Shown one piece after another: positions 56,739 through 64,000 of a DNA stretch of 64,000 nucleotides (positions are counted from its first letter, which is position 1; each line of letters starts with the position of its first letter). The DNA is from Sporosarcina sp. ACRSL. GTDB taxonomy: Bacteria; Bacillota; Bacilli; Bacillales_A; Planococcaceae. The translations under genes were made by a program, and so were the position numbers. The stretch covers positions 496,001 to 560,000 of the forward strand of contig NZ_JAKRNT010000001.1 of assembly GCF_022346605.1 (NCBI RefSeq), in the 5' to 3' direction. The notes beneath the pieces were generated by a model. The model saw only the letters and a list, made by a program, of their open reading frames with translations, was not told where the DNA came from and did no database searches.

Positions 56739-59700
56739 ATGTTTGAAAATGATATTCTGAAACGCACTGCTATTTACGGTCATTTATTTCATAAAAATCA
56801 CGATGAAGAACGTGTTAAGAAAGCGACGTCGTTAGCTCGAAAACTAATGGATGAAGAGTTTGTCATCGCTTTTGCCGGCCATTTCTCAGCTGGTAAATCT
56901 TCCATGATCAATGCATTGACGGGCGAGGACCTTTTGCCTTCCAGTCCAATTCCAACGAGCGCTAATATTGTAAAAGTGAAGAAAACTGATGAAGAATATG
57001 CAATTATCCACCGGACGGACGGTTCAGTCGTCAAGTTAAAAGGTAACCGTTTCTTTGATGCAATCAAGTCATTTAGTAAAGACGGCTCGGAAATTTCCCT
57101 TATCGAAATCGGTCATCCGGCATCAAGCTTACCGGAAGCGTTAACGGTTATGGATACGCCAGGAGTCGATTCAACGGATGATGCCCACCGATTATCGACT
57201 GAATCAGCCCTTCATCTAGCTGATTTCGTTTTCTATACGATGGACTATAATCACGTCCAATCGGAACTGAATTTCAAATTCACGAAAGAATTATTGCGTT
57301 ATAATGCGAATGTTTATTTGATTATTAACCAAATTGACAAGCATCGGGAGAATGAGTTGCCTTTTGAGGAATTCCAGCGATCTGTTGAAGATTCTTTTAA
57401 ATTATGGGGAGTAGAATCAAAAGGAATCTTTTATACGTCTTTAAAATCTAATGATCTTCCATTTAATGATTTTGAAAAGGTAAAAGGCATAGTTGAAGGT
57501 TCGATTGTGAATTGGAAAGATCACTTTTTGGAAAACGCTGAGCAATCGCTTCTGAAATTAAAGGAAGAACACTTGGCATTTCTGGAAAGCGAAAAAGCTG
57601 AATGCAAATCCGCATATGACGAAATCGTTTCGGAGGAAGAGTGGAACCAGTCTGAAGAACTTTCACTTGAATTGGAAGAGCTGAAAAAACGAGCTTCTCT
57701 TCTGTCGGGAGATGAGTTTTATGCGACTTTCGAACGGGAACGAAACGATTTATTGCGAAATGCTTCGATTAGCCCCTTTGAAACACGGGAGTTATTGAAG
57801 GACTATTTGGAGTCGAAATCACCGAGGTTCAAGGTTGGTTTATTATTTAGTGCAAAAAAGACAGCAGAGGAAAAAGACAAACGAAAGAATTCATTGGCTT
57901 CCAACTTGTCAAAACTCATACATACTCAGATTGAAGTCCATTTAAAGGCACTTATGAAAAAGACGCTTAAAGATGCGGGACTGATGACCGATGAGCGATC
58001 CATTGAAATTGACGGAATGGATATGTCGGTACCGTTTGAGGAAATTGACGAACATTTAAATGTTTCGGATGTCGTCACAGGAGATACCGTTTTAAATATG
58101 GCGGAACAGATGAAAACCGCTATCATCCAAGTCTTCCGCAGACGGACAGACGATTGGAAACGAGAAATGTCGACAATCGCTGCTTCTGCGGGCAATGAAC
58201 AAACGGAGCTGCTCCTTCAGTCGATCAAAGATTTGGAGCAAAAGTTGGCAGCTATTGCACAAGTGAATAAGATCGATCGACAACGTACCGAATTTATTGA
58301 AAGCATCACCTCTCCTTCGGCATCGCTCAAATCGTCAAGCGAAACATTACTCGGGCAATGGGGAAAATCGTCAGAAATCGAAACTGTGGAACTTGACGGG
58401 TCGGAAACAATCGAAAACGAGACTGTATCGGAAGTTGTTGAGCAAGAACAGGCAAATGACGATGACGTGCAAGCAAATCATATCGATGCAGATAAAACAA
58501 TCGAACAGGCGTTACATATTTCGCAAGCCATCATGAATATCCCAGGTTTTCTGGAGACGGCCAATTATTTGAAAAACAAAGCGGATCGTCTTACGGACCA
58601 AGAATTCACTGTCGCTTTATTTGGAGCGTTCAGCGCTGGGAAATCGTCTTTTTCCAACGCATTGATCGGCGACCGTGTATTGCCGGTTTCACCTAATCCG
58701 ACAACCGCTGCCATCAACCGAATTAGACCGATTTCAGACGGCAAAAAGGATAGGACGGCGGATGTTCATTTGAAAACTGTTCGTCAGATGACCGAAGATG
58801 TCGCATTTTCATTCGAAGCGCTCGGAATGCCGATTTCCACATTGGAGGAGGCATTCGACAGAGTAAATGAAGTCATCAATAAAGAACTAGATGACGAAAG
58901 CCTGCATATCCATAAAACATTCATCCGTGCGTTTGAGGCGGGCTACCCGGTTTATAAAGAAAAATTAGGGTCTGTCATGAATGTCGATCAAACTGAATTT
59001 ACCCGATTCGTGGCAGAGGAGGAGCGAAGCTGTTTCGTCGATTCCATCGATTTGTTTATTGACAGTCCGTTAACGAGGCAAGGCATTACTCTCGTAGATA
59101 CGCCGGGAGCTGACTCCATTAATGCGCGGCATACAGACGTTGCTTTCGACTATATAAGGAATGCTGATGCAATTCTTTTCATCACATATTATAATCACGC
59201 CTTTGCCCGTGCTGATCGTGAATTCTTGATCCAACTCGGCCGCGTAAAAGACGCTTTCGAATTGGATAAAATGTTCTTTATCGTCAATGCAATCGATTTA
59301 GCCAATAATGCGGAAGAAGCAGACGCGGTTCTCTCATTCGTTGAGCAGGAACTGGCAACATTCGGTATTCGCCATCCACGAGTACATGGGATTTCAAGCT
59401 TGCAAGCGTTGGAAGCAAAACTTGATGGTCGTGAAGATGAATCAATGAAAGCATTTGAAAAGCATTTCAGCCATTTCTTAAGAGAAGATTTGAAAGGGCT
59501 TGCCGTTAAAGCCTTGGAGGAAGAGGCGGCTAAAACGGTTAATAGGCTTTCCATTTTGATTGAACGTGCGGAAGTGAATAGGTCACGCAAAGCGGAGCGA
59601 ATGTTGGAGCTTGACCGTTTTGAACAGGAAGTTCGAGCTCGCTATGCAAACAGTTTTGCAGAAGTGATCCGCAAAGCTGCAAGCAATGAATTAAACGAAT

Positions 59701-60347
59701 TAGTTTATTATATTTTACAACGGGTATTTCTCCGCTTTGGAGACTTCTTCAAGGAAGGTTATAGTCCGTCGACGTTTGCGAATCATTCCGCAGAAAGGGC
59801 ATTGACGTTAGCGCTCACTGAAACAGTGCAGATGGTCGGCTTCGACTTGACACAAGAATTGAAAGTGACCAATTTACGAATGCTCAATTTCATGAAAAAA
59901 CTATTGATAGAGCGGGAGCGTGCTGAAATGCGGTTCCTTTCTGAAAAGGACAGTTCCATCGCGCCATCGCCTTACGAAGCGGATGATGCCGAGATGCTTT
60001 CGTTCGTCGCACCTTTTGAGAATCCTTCTATTTATAAAGATGTGAATCGTTTATTCAAAAACCAGAAATCATTTTTCGAAAAAGGAGAACGTCTCGTTTT
60101 GAAAAACCGACTGGAAGAACGGTTGAAAGAGGATGCCTCGACTTATTTAGGCAAGGAAAAAGAACGTATTGAAATTTGGGCGGAGCAGTGGGTCGAAGCG
60201 GAAGCGGAAGGGCTGCGCCTCCATTTATTGAACCAAAGCATCAAACAGATTGAATCCGAGCGTTTTCTCTTGCATGATACGGAGCAATTAGAGGAATGGC
60301 GCAAGGTTCATGAGAAAATCCAACTGACAGGAGCTGGGTTGAAATGA
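56739..60347 (+). CDS. dynA: double-dynamin membrane fusion/repair protein DynA (YpbR)
   Basis: The 1202-aa protein holds two complete dynamin-type GTPases in tandem. The first has G1 GHFSAGKSS (about residues 47-55), G3 DTPGVDS near 140 and NQID near 195. The second has G1 GAFSAGKSS (about 629-637), G3 DTPGADS near 785 and NAID near 849. Long helical stalk regions follow each. B. subtilis DynA fuses membranes and protects against phage and pore-forming agents. The stop overlaps the next ATG (ATGA), so the rhodanese gene is cotranslated. Confidence 0.95.
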   Translation: MFENDILKRTAIYGHLFHKNHDEERVKKATSLARKLMDEEFVIAFAGHFSAGKSSMINALTGEDLLPSSPIPTSANIVKVKKTDEEYAIIHRTDGSVVKLKGNRFFDAIKSFSKDGSEISLIEIGHPASSLPEALTVMDTPGVDSTDDAHRLSTESALHLADFVFYTMDYNHVQSELNFKFTKELLRYNANVYLIINQIDKHRENELPFEEFQRSVEDSFKLWGVESKGIFYTSLKSNDLPFNDFEKVKGIVEGSIVNWKDHFLENAEQSLLKLKEEHLAFLESEKAECKSAYDEIVSEEEWNQSEELSLELEELKKRASLLSGDEFYATFERERNDLLRNASISPFETRELLKDYLESKSPRFKVGLLFSAKKTAEEKDKRKNSLASNLSKLIHTQIEVHLKALMKKTLKDAGLMTDERSIEIDGMDMSVPFEEIDEHLNVSDVVTGDTVLNMAEQMKTAIIQVFRRRTDDWKREMSTIAASAGNEQTELLLQSIKDLEQKLAAIAQVNKIDRQRTEFIESITSPSASLKSSSETLLGQWGKSSEIETVELDGSETIENETVSEVVEQEQANDDDVQANHIDADKTIEQALHISQAIMNIPGFLETANYLKNKADRLTDQEFTVALFGAFSAGKSSFSNALIGDRVLPVSPNPTTAAINRIRPISDGKKDRTADVHLKTVRQMTEDVAFSFEALGMPISTLEEAFDRVNEVINKELDDESLHIHKTFIRAFEAGYPVYKEKLGSVMNVDQTEFTRFVAEEERSCFVDSIDLFIDSPLTRQGITLVDTPGADSINARHTDVAFDYIRNADAILFITYYNHAFARADREFLIQLGRVKDAFELDKMFFIVNAIDLANNAEEADAVLSFVEQELATFGIRHPRVHGISSLQALEAKLDGREDESMKAFEKHFSHFLREDLKGLAVKALEEEAAKTVNRLSILIERAEVNRSRKAERMLELDRFEQEVRARYANSFAEVIRKAASNELNELVYYILQRVFLRFGDFFKEGYSPSTFANHSAERALTLALTETVQMVGFDLTQELKVTNLRMLNFMKKLLIERERAEMRFLSEKDSSIAPSPYEADDAEMLSFVAPFENPSIYKDVNRLFKNQKSFFEKGERLVLKNRLEERLKEDASTYLGKEKERIEIWAEQWVEAEAEGLRLHLLNQSIKQIESERFLLHDTEQLEEWRKVHEKIQLTGAGLK

Positions 60348-61165
60348 GTGAAGTATTCAAGTCGATCAAAGATGTGAATGGGGACGATGTAAAATGGATC
60401 GACGCCCGTTTTTCGTTGCAGGACAACAAGGCAGGGAGAAAAAAGTTCGAAGAAGGGCATATTAAGGGTGCTTTGTACTGGGATCTCGAGGAAGATCTTT
60501 CCGATATGACAGTGAAATCGGGAAGGCATCCATTGCCCGACAAGGAGAAATTGACGGCGTTATTTCGGAAAAGCGGTCTAGAGCTCGATAATCGGATTCT
60601 CGTATATGATGACGGCGGCAGCCCTTTTGCGGCAAGAGCGTGGTGGATTTTACAATACGGAGGATTCAAAAATTCGTTCATCATCCAAGAAGGTTTCGAG
60701 GAGCTTCAAAATTTTGGAGTTGCTGTTTCCAAAAATGAATATATACCTGAACAATCCAATGTAAATCCTGTTTGGAATGAAACAATTTTCGCATCTCGTG
60801 ACTTGGTTGAACAAACAGTCGAAGGGAATACAGGCAACGTACTGCTGGATGCTCGTTCAGCAGAGCGATATCGCGGCGAAGTTGAACCCATCGATCCAAT
60901 TGCGGGGCGTATCCCGGGGGCGTTGAATTTTGATTGGGAACAATTGAAGAAAGATGGATCCTTCAATTTGAATGGAGACGTAAAAAATCAGCTGGCACAA
61001 GTTGTCAACGATGACGATGAAGTGATCGTGTATTGCGGGAGCGGTGTTACGGCCGCTCTGTTATTTGCAATGCTTAAGCAAAGCGGGTACGAACACGTCA
61101 AGCTCTATGTCGGCAGTTATAGCGACTGGATTTCAAGGGAAGTTGTTGAAGTGGAAAAAGGCTAA
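60344..61165 (+). CDS. sulfurtransferase with two rhodanese domains
   Basis: The 273-aa protein has two rhodanese folds, at about residues 3-125 and 150-270. The active-site loop is CGSGVTA (about 232-238), the form typical of 3-mercaptopyruvate sulfurtransferase; classical thiosulfate enzymes usually have CRKGVT. The first domain lacks the cysteine and is structural. It probably passes sulfane sulfur to cyanide, thiols or proteins. Its 4-base overlap with dynA is notable, since no functional tie is known. Confidence 0.92.
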   Translation: MSEVFKSIKDVNGDDVKWIDARFSLQDNKAGRKKFEEGHIKGALYWDLEEDLSDMTVKSGRHPLPDKEKLTALFRKSGLELDNRILVYDDGGSPFAARAWWILQYGGFKNSFIIQEGFEELQNFGVAVSKNEYIPEQSNVNPVWNETIFASRDLVEQTVEGNTGNVLLDARSAERYRGEVEPIDPIAGRIPGALNFDWEQLKKDGSFNLNGDVKNQLAQVVNDDDEVIVYCGSGVTAALLFAMLKQSGYEHVKLYVGSYSDWISREVVEVEKG

Positions 61166-61186
61166 TGTAATCGAGGTGCAATAAAA

Positions 61187-61780
61187 ATGAGATATGCGAT
61201 TATAGGAGATGTTCACTCCTCCAAAAAGGACTTGGAGGATGTCCTTGCTCATATTAACGAACAGGCACCTGATTCCATTTTAGTAGGAACCGGGGATTTG
61301 TACGAATGTATCATTAGCAAGCGCTATGTGAATGATCGCTCGTTTACAAGCCTTGAAGAAGTAATGCTTCTACCCGATGGTTTTGAAGAGCTGCTAACTT
61401 TCCCTTCCGTGATAGGGAACCAGGAAGAACGAATTTTGTTTATTACGAGAACGGATGATCCATTGCTCGAAAAACTATCTGCAATGCCCGAAACAATGGA
61501 ACTAGGCGTTGCAGAAGTAATCCATGGCCATCAATGGAAATGGGGCGGAGAACCTTGGTCACTTATTGAAGCTGATACGTCAAAAAATTTGACGTTCTAC
61601 GGCCATAGCCATCGTTCGGGGTTGATTCGCAACGATTGTGAGGAGAAGATCGCTTTCAATCAACCGTATGATGTGAAAGGGGACAAAACGCTTGTGAATG
61701 TGGGAGCTGTTGTCTCTGATAAGGAATGGGTGCTGTACGACGATGTACAACATACTGTTACCTTCAAGAAAGTGAAGTAA
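61187..61780 (+). CDS. metallophosphoesterase family protein
   Basis: The 197-aa protein has the calcineurin-like motifs in order: GDVHSSKKDLE (residues 7-17), GTGDLYE (about 35-41), GNQE (about 84-87), HGHQW (about 112-116) and GHSHRSG (about 138-144). The central GNHE motif is changed to GNQE, so one usual catalytic histidine is replaced by glutamine. Substrate may be a phosphodiester or a phosphoprotein. It follows the rhodanese gene by 21 bases and is likely in the same operon. Confidence 0.87.
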   Translation: MRYAIIGDVHSSKKDLEDVLAHINEQAPDSILVGTGDLYECIISKRYVNDRSFTSLEEVMLLPDGFEELLTFPSVIGNQEERILFITRTDDPLLEKLSAMPETMELGVAEVIHGHQWKWGGEPWSLIEADTSKNLTFYGHSHRSGLIRNDCEEKIAFNQPYDVKGDKTLVNVGAVVSDKEWVLYDDVQHTVTFKKVK

Positions 61781-61822
61781 GATAGAAGCGTTTGCCAATC
61801 CGCGAACGCTTCTATCTTTTTC
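61780..61822. terminator. terminator between convergent phosphoesterase and RNase H-like genes
   Basis: A 14-bp stem, AAGATAGAAGCGTT pairing with AACGCTTCTATCTT, is followed by T residues on the plus strand. The stop codon of the minus-strand gene lies inside the stem. Confidence 0.85.
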
Positions 61823-62225
61823 CTCCATCGTCCACATCTGCTTGTCGATGGATCGCTTCCCGGGCGAGAGCATCTGCGGCTCGATTTTCAGTGTCCGGAA
61901 TCCATTTAATGAAGAAAAAATCAAACGTCTTTGCAATCGATAAGATTTTCTGTAAATACTCCTTATGTACATCGTTTTTCACGAACTCTTTTTCCACAGC
62001 CAAGACGACAGCCTTCGAATCAGAGCGGGCTGATACAATTCCGGTCGTCAATTTTGCGGCTTCTTCCATTCCGCGAAGAAGGGCAAGAAATTCTGCAGTG
62101 TGATTGTTCGTCGGTTCGATTGGTTCAGAGAGCTTGACGATTTGGCCTTCTCCTTTGATGAATATTCCGATGCCGCTTTTGCCCGGATTTCCAGCACTGG
62201 CGCCATCTACGTATAATTCGAGCAT
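61812..62225 (-). CDS. RNase HI-like protein
   Basis: The 137-aa protein begins MLELYVDGASAGNPGKSG, with the first catalytic Asp at residue 7. A conserved Glu follows in HTAEFLAL near 45, an Asp in ARSDSKAV near 69 and an Asp in RAADALARE near 122, so the DEDD set of RNase HI is complete. It resembles B. subtilis YpdQ/YpeP-type proteins and would cut RNA in RNA-DNA hybrids. Activity of such short Bacillus proteins varies, so it is a prediction. Confidence 0.88.
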   Translation of the reverse strand: MLELYVDGASAGNPGKSGIGIFIKGEGQIVKLSEPIEPTNNHTAEFLALLRGMEEAAKLTTGIVSARSDSKAVVLAVEKEFVKNDVHKEYLQKILSIAKTFDFFFIKWIPDTENRAADALAREAIHRQADVDDGGKR

Positions 62226-62299
62226 TTTCCATCTCTCCTTTGTTGCAACAGGCTGAAAAGCATATTAAAATGAATAAATGACTTGACTTGGAGGTTGCT

Positions 62300-62488
62300 A
62301 TGGATAAATTGACAGTCATGAATGAAATAAATGAAGTGCTTGATACGTATTGTGAAGGATGTTTTGTCAAAAGGCAACAAGTGAAGGACAATGGGAAAAC
62401 AGGGGCGCACCAGTTTTGCATTAAAACTTGCACAATCGGGGAGCAACTTCAATTTTTAGGAAATGAAATGAATAAATTAACAAAATAA
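62300..62488 (+). CDS. small zinc-finger domain protein
   Basis: The product is 62 aa from ATG 62300, 5 bases after GGAGG; TTG 62288 is in frame but lies before that site. It has C-x2-C (CEGC, about residues 18-21) and C-x3-C (CIKTC, about 40-44), which suits one zinc ion. The layout fits the DUF2602-type zinc-finger family of Bacillales. Function is unknown. It is divergent from the RNase H-like gene. Confidence 0.8.
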   Translation: MDKLTVMNEINEVLDTYCEGCFVKRQQVKDNGKTGAHQFCIKTCTIGEQLQFLGNEMNKLTK

Positions 62489-62519
62489 TATCCCGCCAGG
62501 ATTTTCTCGGCGGGATATT
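62487..62519 (-). terminator. hairpin between zinc-finger gene and cspD
   Basis: A perfect 11-bp stem AATATCCCGCC pairing with GGCGGGATATT is followed on the minus strand by TATTTTGTT, so it best serves cspD. It can also slow plus-strand transcription. Confidence 0.75.
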
Positions 62520-62540
62520 GCATGTGTAGTCATTCATTAT

Positions 62541-62744
62541 TCATGTTATAGTCAAGACATTTGCCGCTTGGGGTCCGCGGTTACCTTCTACGATTTCGAA
62601 TGATACGGTCTGTCCTTCATCCAATGTCTTGAAGCCATCTGACATTATACCAGTATAGTGGACAAACACATCTTCACCGTTATCCGCTTCAATGAAACCA
62701 TATCCTTTTTCATTGCTGAACCATTTTACTTTACCTTGGTACAT
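62541..62744 (-). CDS. cspD: cold shock protein
   Basis: The 67-aa single OB-fold protein has RNP1 KGYGFIE (about residues 13-19) and RNP2 VFVHY (about 26-30). Such proteins bind single-stranded RNA and act as chaperones. Length and sequence fit CspB/C/D, and the symbol follows the B. subtilis gene near this locus. RNP2 usually reads VFVHF, a mild difference. It has a well-formed promoter and a 5' leader of about 50 bases. Confidence 0.94.
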   Translation of the reverse strand: MYQGKVKWFSNEKGYGFIEADNGEDVFVHYTGIMSDGFKTLDEGQTVSFEIVEGNRGPQAANVLTIT

Positions 62745-62800
62745 GTTTATTCCTCCCTCGGCATTTCAATGTCTCCCCATTATTAAACATGGTTGCATTA

Positions 62801-62829
62801 ACTATACATGAATCGACAATATACGTCAA
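62801..62829 (-). promoter_or_regulatory. sigma-A promoter for cspD
   Basis: On the minus strand TTGACG (62829-62824), a 17-base spacer and TATAGT (62806-62801) form a near-consensus promoter about 50 bases before the cspD start. Confidence 0.8.
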
Positions 62830-62889
62830 CGACATGCCTAAATTTTCAGTCGAATTGTTTTAAATAATCACATGAAAGAGGTTGAGAAG

Positions 62890-63534
62890 ATGGAAACGAT
62901 TGTAGCGAACGTAACAGAGAGAGTCATTGAAATTTATCGGCAGTTTGACGCAAGCCATGATTTTAATCATATTTTGCGTGTAATGAAAAACGCGGAGGAT
63001 ATTGCAAGGACATTGCCGGAAGCAAATCTTTCAATAATTAGGCTAGCCGTCCTCCTTCATGATATCGATGATCCGAAATATAATTCAGTTAGCAATGTAT
63101 CGGCTCGTGAGCTGCTTCATACAGCCGGGGTTGAGGATGAGTTGGCAATTCAAGTTTTGGAAACGATCAACAGTGTTTCATTTAATGGCGGAAACGAAGA
63201 AGAGATTGTTTCAATTGAAGGTGCGATTGTCAGGGATGCAGATCGGCTCGACGCAATCGGTGCAATCGGCATCGCACGGACTTTCGCATTCGGAGGTGCG
63301 AGAGGGAGGAAATTATATGATACGGATGAAATTGCAAGAGGGAAAATGTCCGAGGAAGAATACCGATCCAAGGATACAGCCTCGGTTACCCATTTTTATG
63401 AGAAACTGCTTTTATTGAAAAATTTAATGGTGACTGAGGAAGGAAAACGCCTTGCTGAGGAGCGCCATGCCTTCATGATTTCTTTCTTGGAACAATTAAA
63501 GGCGGAAACCGGGTTTGATGCAAACGGCAAATAA
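62890..63534 (+). CDS. ypgQ: HD-domain phosphohydrolase (YpgQ-like)
   Basis: The 214-aa protein has the HD-domain metal ligands HDFNHILRV (about residues 22-30), LLHDIDD (about 54-60) and RDADRLDAIGAIG (about 113-125). It matches the YedJ/YpgQ group; B. subtilis YpgQ has reported nucleotide pyrophosphohydrolase activity, which I transfer with caution. ATG 62890 is spaced 7 bases from GAGGT; ATG 62872 upstream is in frame without a site. Confidence 0.87.
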   Translation: METIVANVTERVIEIYRQFDASHDFNHILRVMKNAEDIARTLPEANLSIIRLAVLLHDIDDPKYNSVSNVSARELLHTAGVEDELAIQVLETINSVSFNGGNEEEIVSIEGAIVRDADRLDAIGAIGIARTFAFGGARGRKLYDTDEIARGKMSEEEYRSKDTASVTHFYEKLLLLKNLMVTEEGKRLAEERHAFMISFLEQLKAETGFDANGK

Positions 63535-63550
63535 GATAATAGTACAGAGG

Positions 63551-63578
63551 CAAACCCTTTGGAGATCCAAAGGGTTTG
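63551..63578. other. perfect 28-base palindrome between convergent genes
   Basis: CAAACCCTTTGGA and its exact complement flank a 2-base centre. It lies between ypgQ and the YmaF-like gene. It lacks a T run on either strand, so it is not a standard intrinsic terminator, though it may still end both transcripts. Confidence 0.6.
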
Positions 63579-63590
63579 AGTTAGAAAACA

Positions 63591-63974
63591 CTATGTTAAA
63601 CTTGTTCGTCCGCTATAACCGTGTCTATGGGGATTAGCACCACTTACTGTAGTAAAACCACTAAACTCATGGTAATGACCGCCGTTAGGAAAGGTAATAG
63701 ACGGACCAGTAACTCCATGAATCTCATGTCGATGTCGATCATCGATAGATGTAAATGTAAAGTATCTATGAGTGTGAGGTACTCCACTTGGGGCTGGTTC
63801 AGTAGTTCCGGCATATCTGTGCGAATGACCATCTTCAAAAGAAGTGACACCTCTAAATTCGTGTACATGAGCAGGCACGGGTCTTCCATCCCATTGAGTA
63901 ATGAAAAGCTGATGCGAATGCATAGGATCAGAATCATCTGAATGATACATGAATCCGGAAACTGGTATTTCCAA
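63591..63974 (-). CDS. YmaF-family histidine-rich protein
   Basis: The product is 127 aa from TTG 63974, after AAGGAG on the minus strand, and begins MEIPVSGFMYHS. It contains seven HxH motifs (HSH, HVH, HSH, HTH, HRH, HYH, HRH) spaced about 15-20 residues apart, each in a short repeat of the kind G-H-x-H-x-(F/Y/I). The repeat pattern and phrases such as TTEPAPSGVPHTH fit the YmaF family found in spore formers. The regular His pairs suggest metal binding or a surface role; no function is established. Confidence 0.82.
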   Translation of the reverse strand: MEIPVSGFMYHSDDSDPMHSHQLFITQWDGRPVPAHVHEFRGVTSFEDGHSHRYAGTTEPAPSGVPHTHRYFTFTSIDDRHRHEIHGVTGPSITFPNGGHYHEFSGFTTVSGANPHRHGYSGRTSLT

Positions 63975-64000
63975 AAATCTAACTCCTTTTTGCTTTTTCA

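Overview
The window is a chromosomal segment of a low-GC, endospore-forming Gram-positive bacterium. Its gene order follows the Bacillus subtilis sleB-ypeB, cmk-der-gpsA-spoIVA-hbs, mtrAB-hepST-ndk-cheR-aro, qcr-dapB-panBCD-dinG-asnS-ponA-recU and ypsC-ypvA-ypbR neighbourhoods closely. Protein divergence, a plsC gene after cmk and the missing trp, mgsA and bshB1 genes suggest a Planococcaceae member such as Sporosarcina. That placement is inference from synteny and style. No prophage, insertion sequence with a transposase, CRISPR array or tRNA gene was seen.

Layout. 1-2.3 kb: end of sleB, ypeB (spore cortex lysis) and a PilZ protein. 2.7-10.2 kb: cmk, plsC, ribosomal S1 homologue, der, gpsA, two small sporulation-neighbourhood genes and spoIVA. 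10.3-14.6 kb: hbs, folE, TRAP (mtrB), and the menaquinone side-chain and ring-methylation genes hepS-menH-hepT, then ndk. 15.2-24.7 kb: cheR followed by the aromatic supercluster aroC-aroB-aroH-hisC-tyrA-aroA with ypiA-ypiB-ypiF. 24.9-26.9 kb: qcrABC (menaquinol:cytochrome c reductase). 27-36.2 kb: ypjA, a zinc metallopeptidase, a YitT-family protein, then ypjD-dapB-bshA-cca-birA and panBCD behind a structured RNA leader. 37.1-44.8 kb: dinG, ypmB, aspB, asnS, dnaD, nth, ypoC. 44.8-48.1 kb, minus strand: recU-ponA. 48.3-56.6 kb: yppE, the mrfAB DNA repair pair, gpsB, RNase P RNA, rlmL and an XPD-like helicase. 56.7-64 kb: a double-dynamin DynA, rhodanese, phosphoesterase, RNase H-like, zinc-finger, cold shock, HD hydrolase and YmaF-type genes.

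Most genes are housekeeping and are packed in operons with overlaps or short gaps, closed by clear intrinsic terminators. The least expected content is between genes. There are six copies of a roughly 125-275 bp imperfect inverted-repeat element, two of them carrying an exchanged inner module, and two copy pairs facing opposite ways. A double-hairpin leader with bulged adenosines and a terminator precedes panB, and a 26-bp operator-like palindrome lies ahead of qcrA. Biologically notable absences are the trp operon, although an intact-looking TRAP regulator is present, and bshB1/mgsA beside bshA. I did not find a convincing wholly new multi-gene system; the repeat family is the best candidate for undescribed biology.
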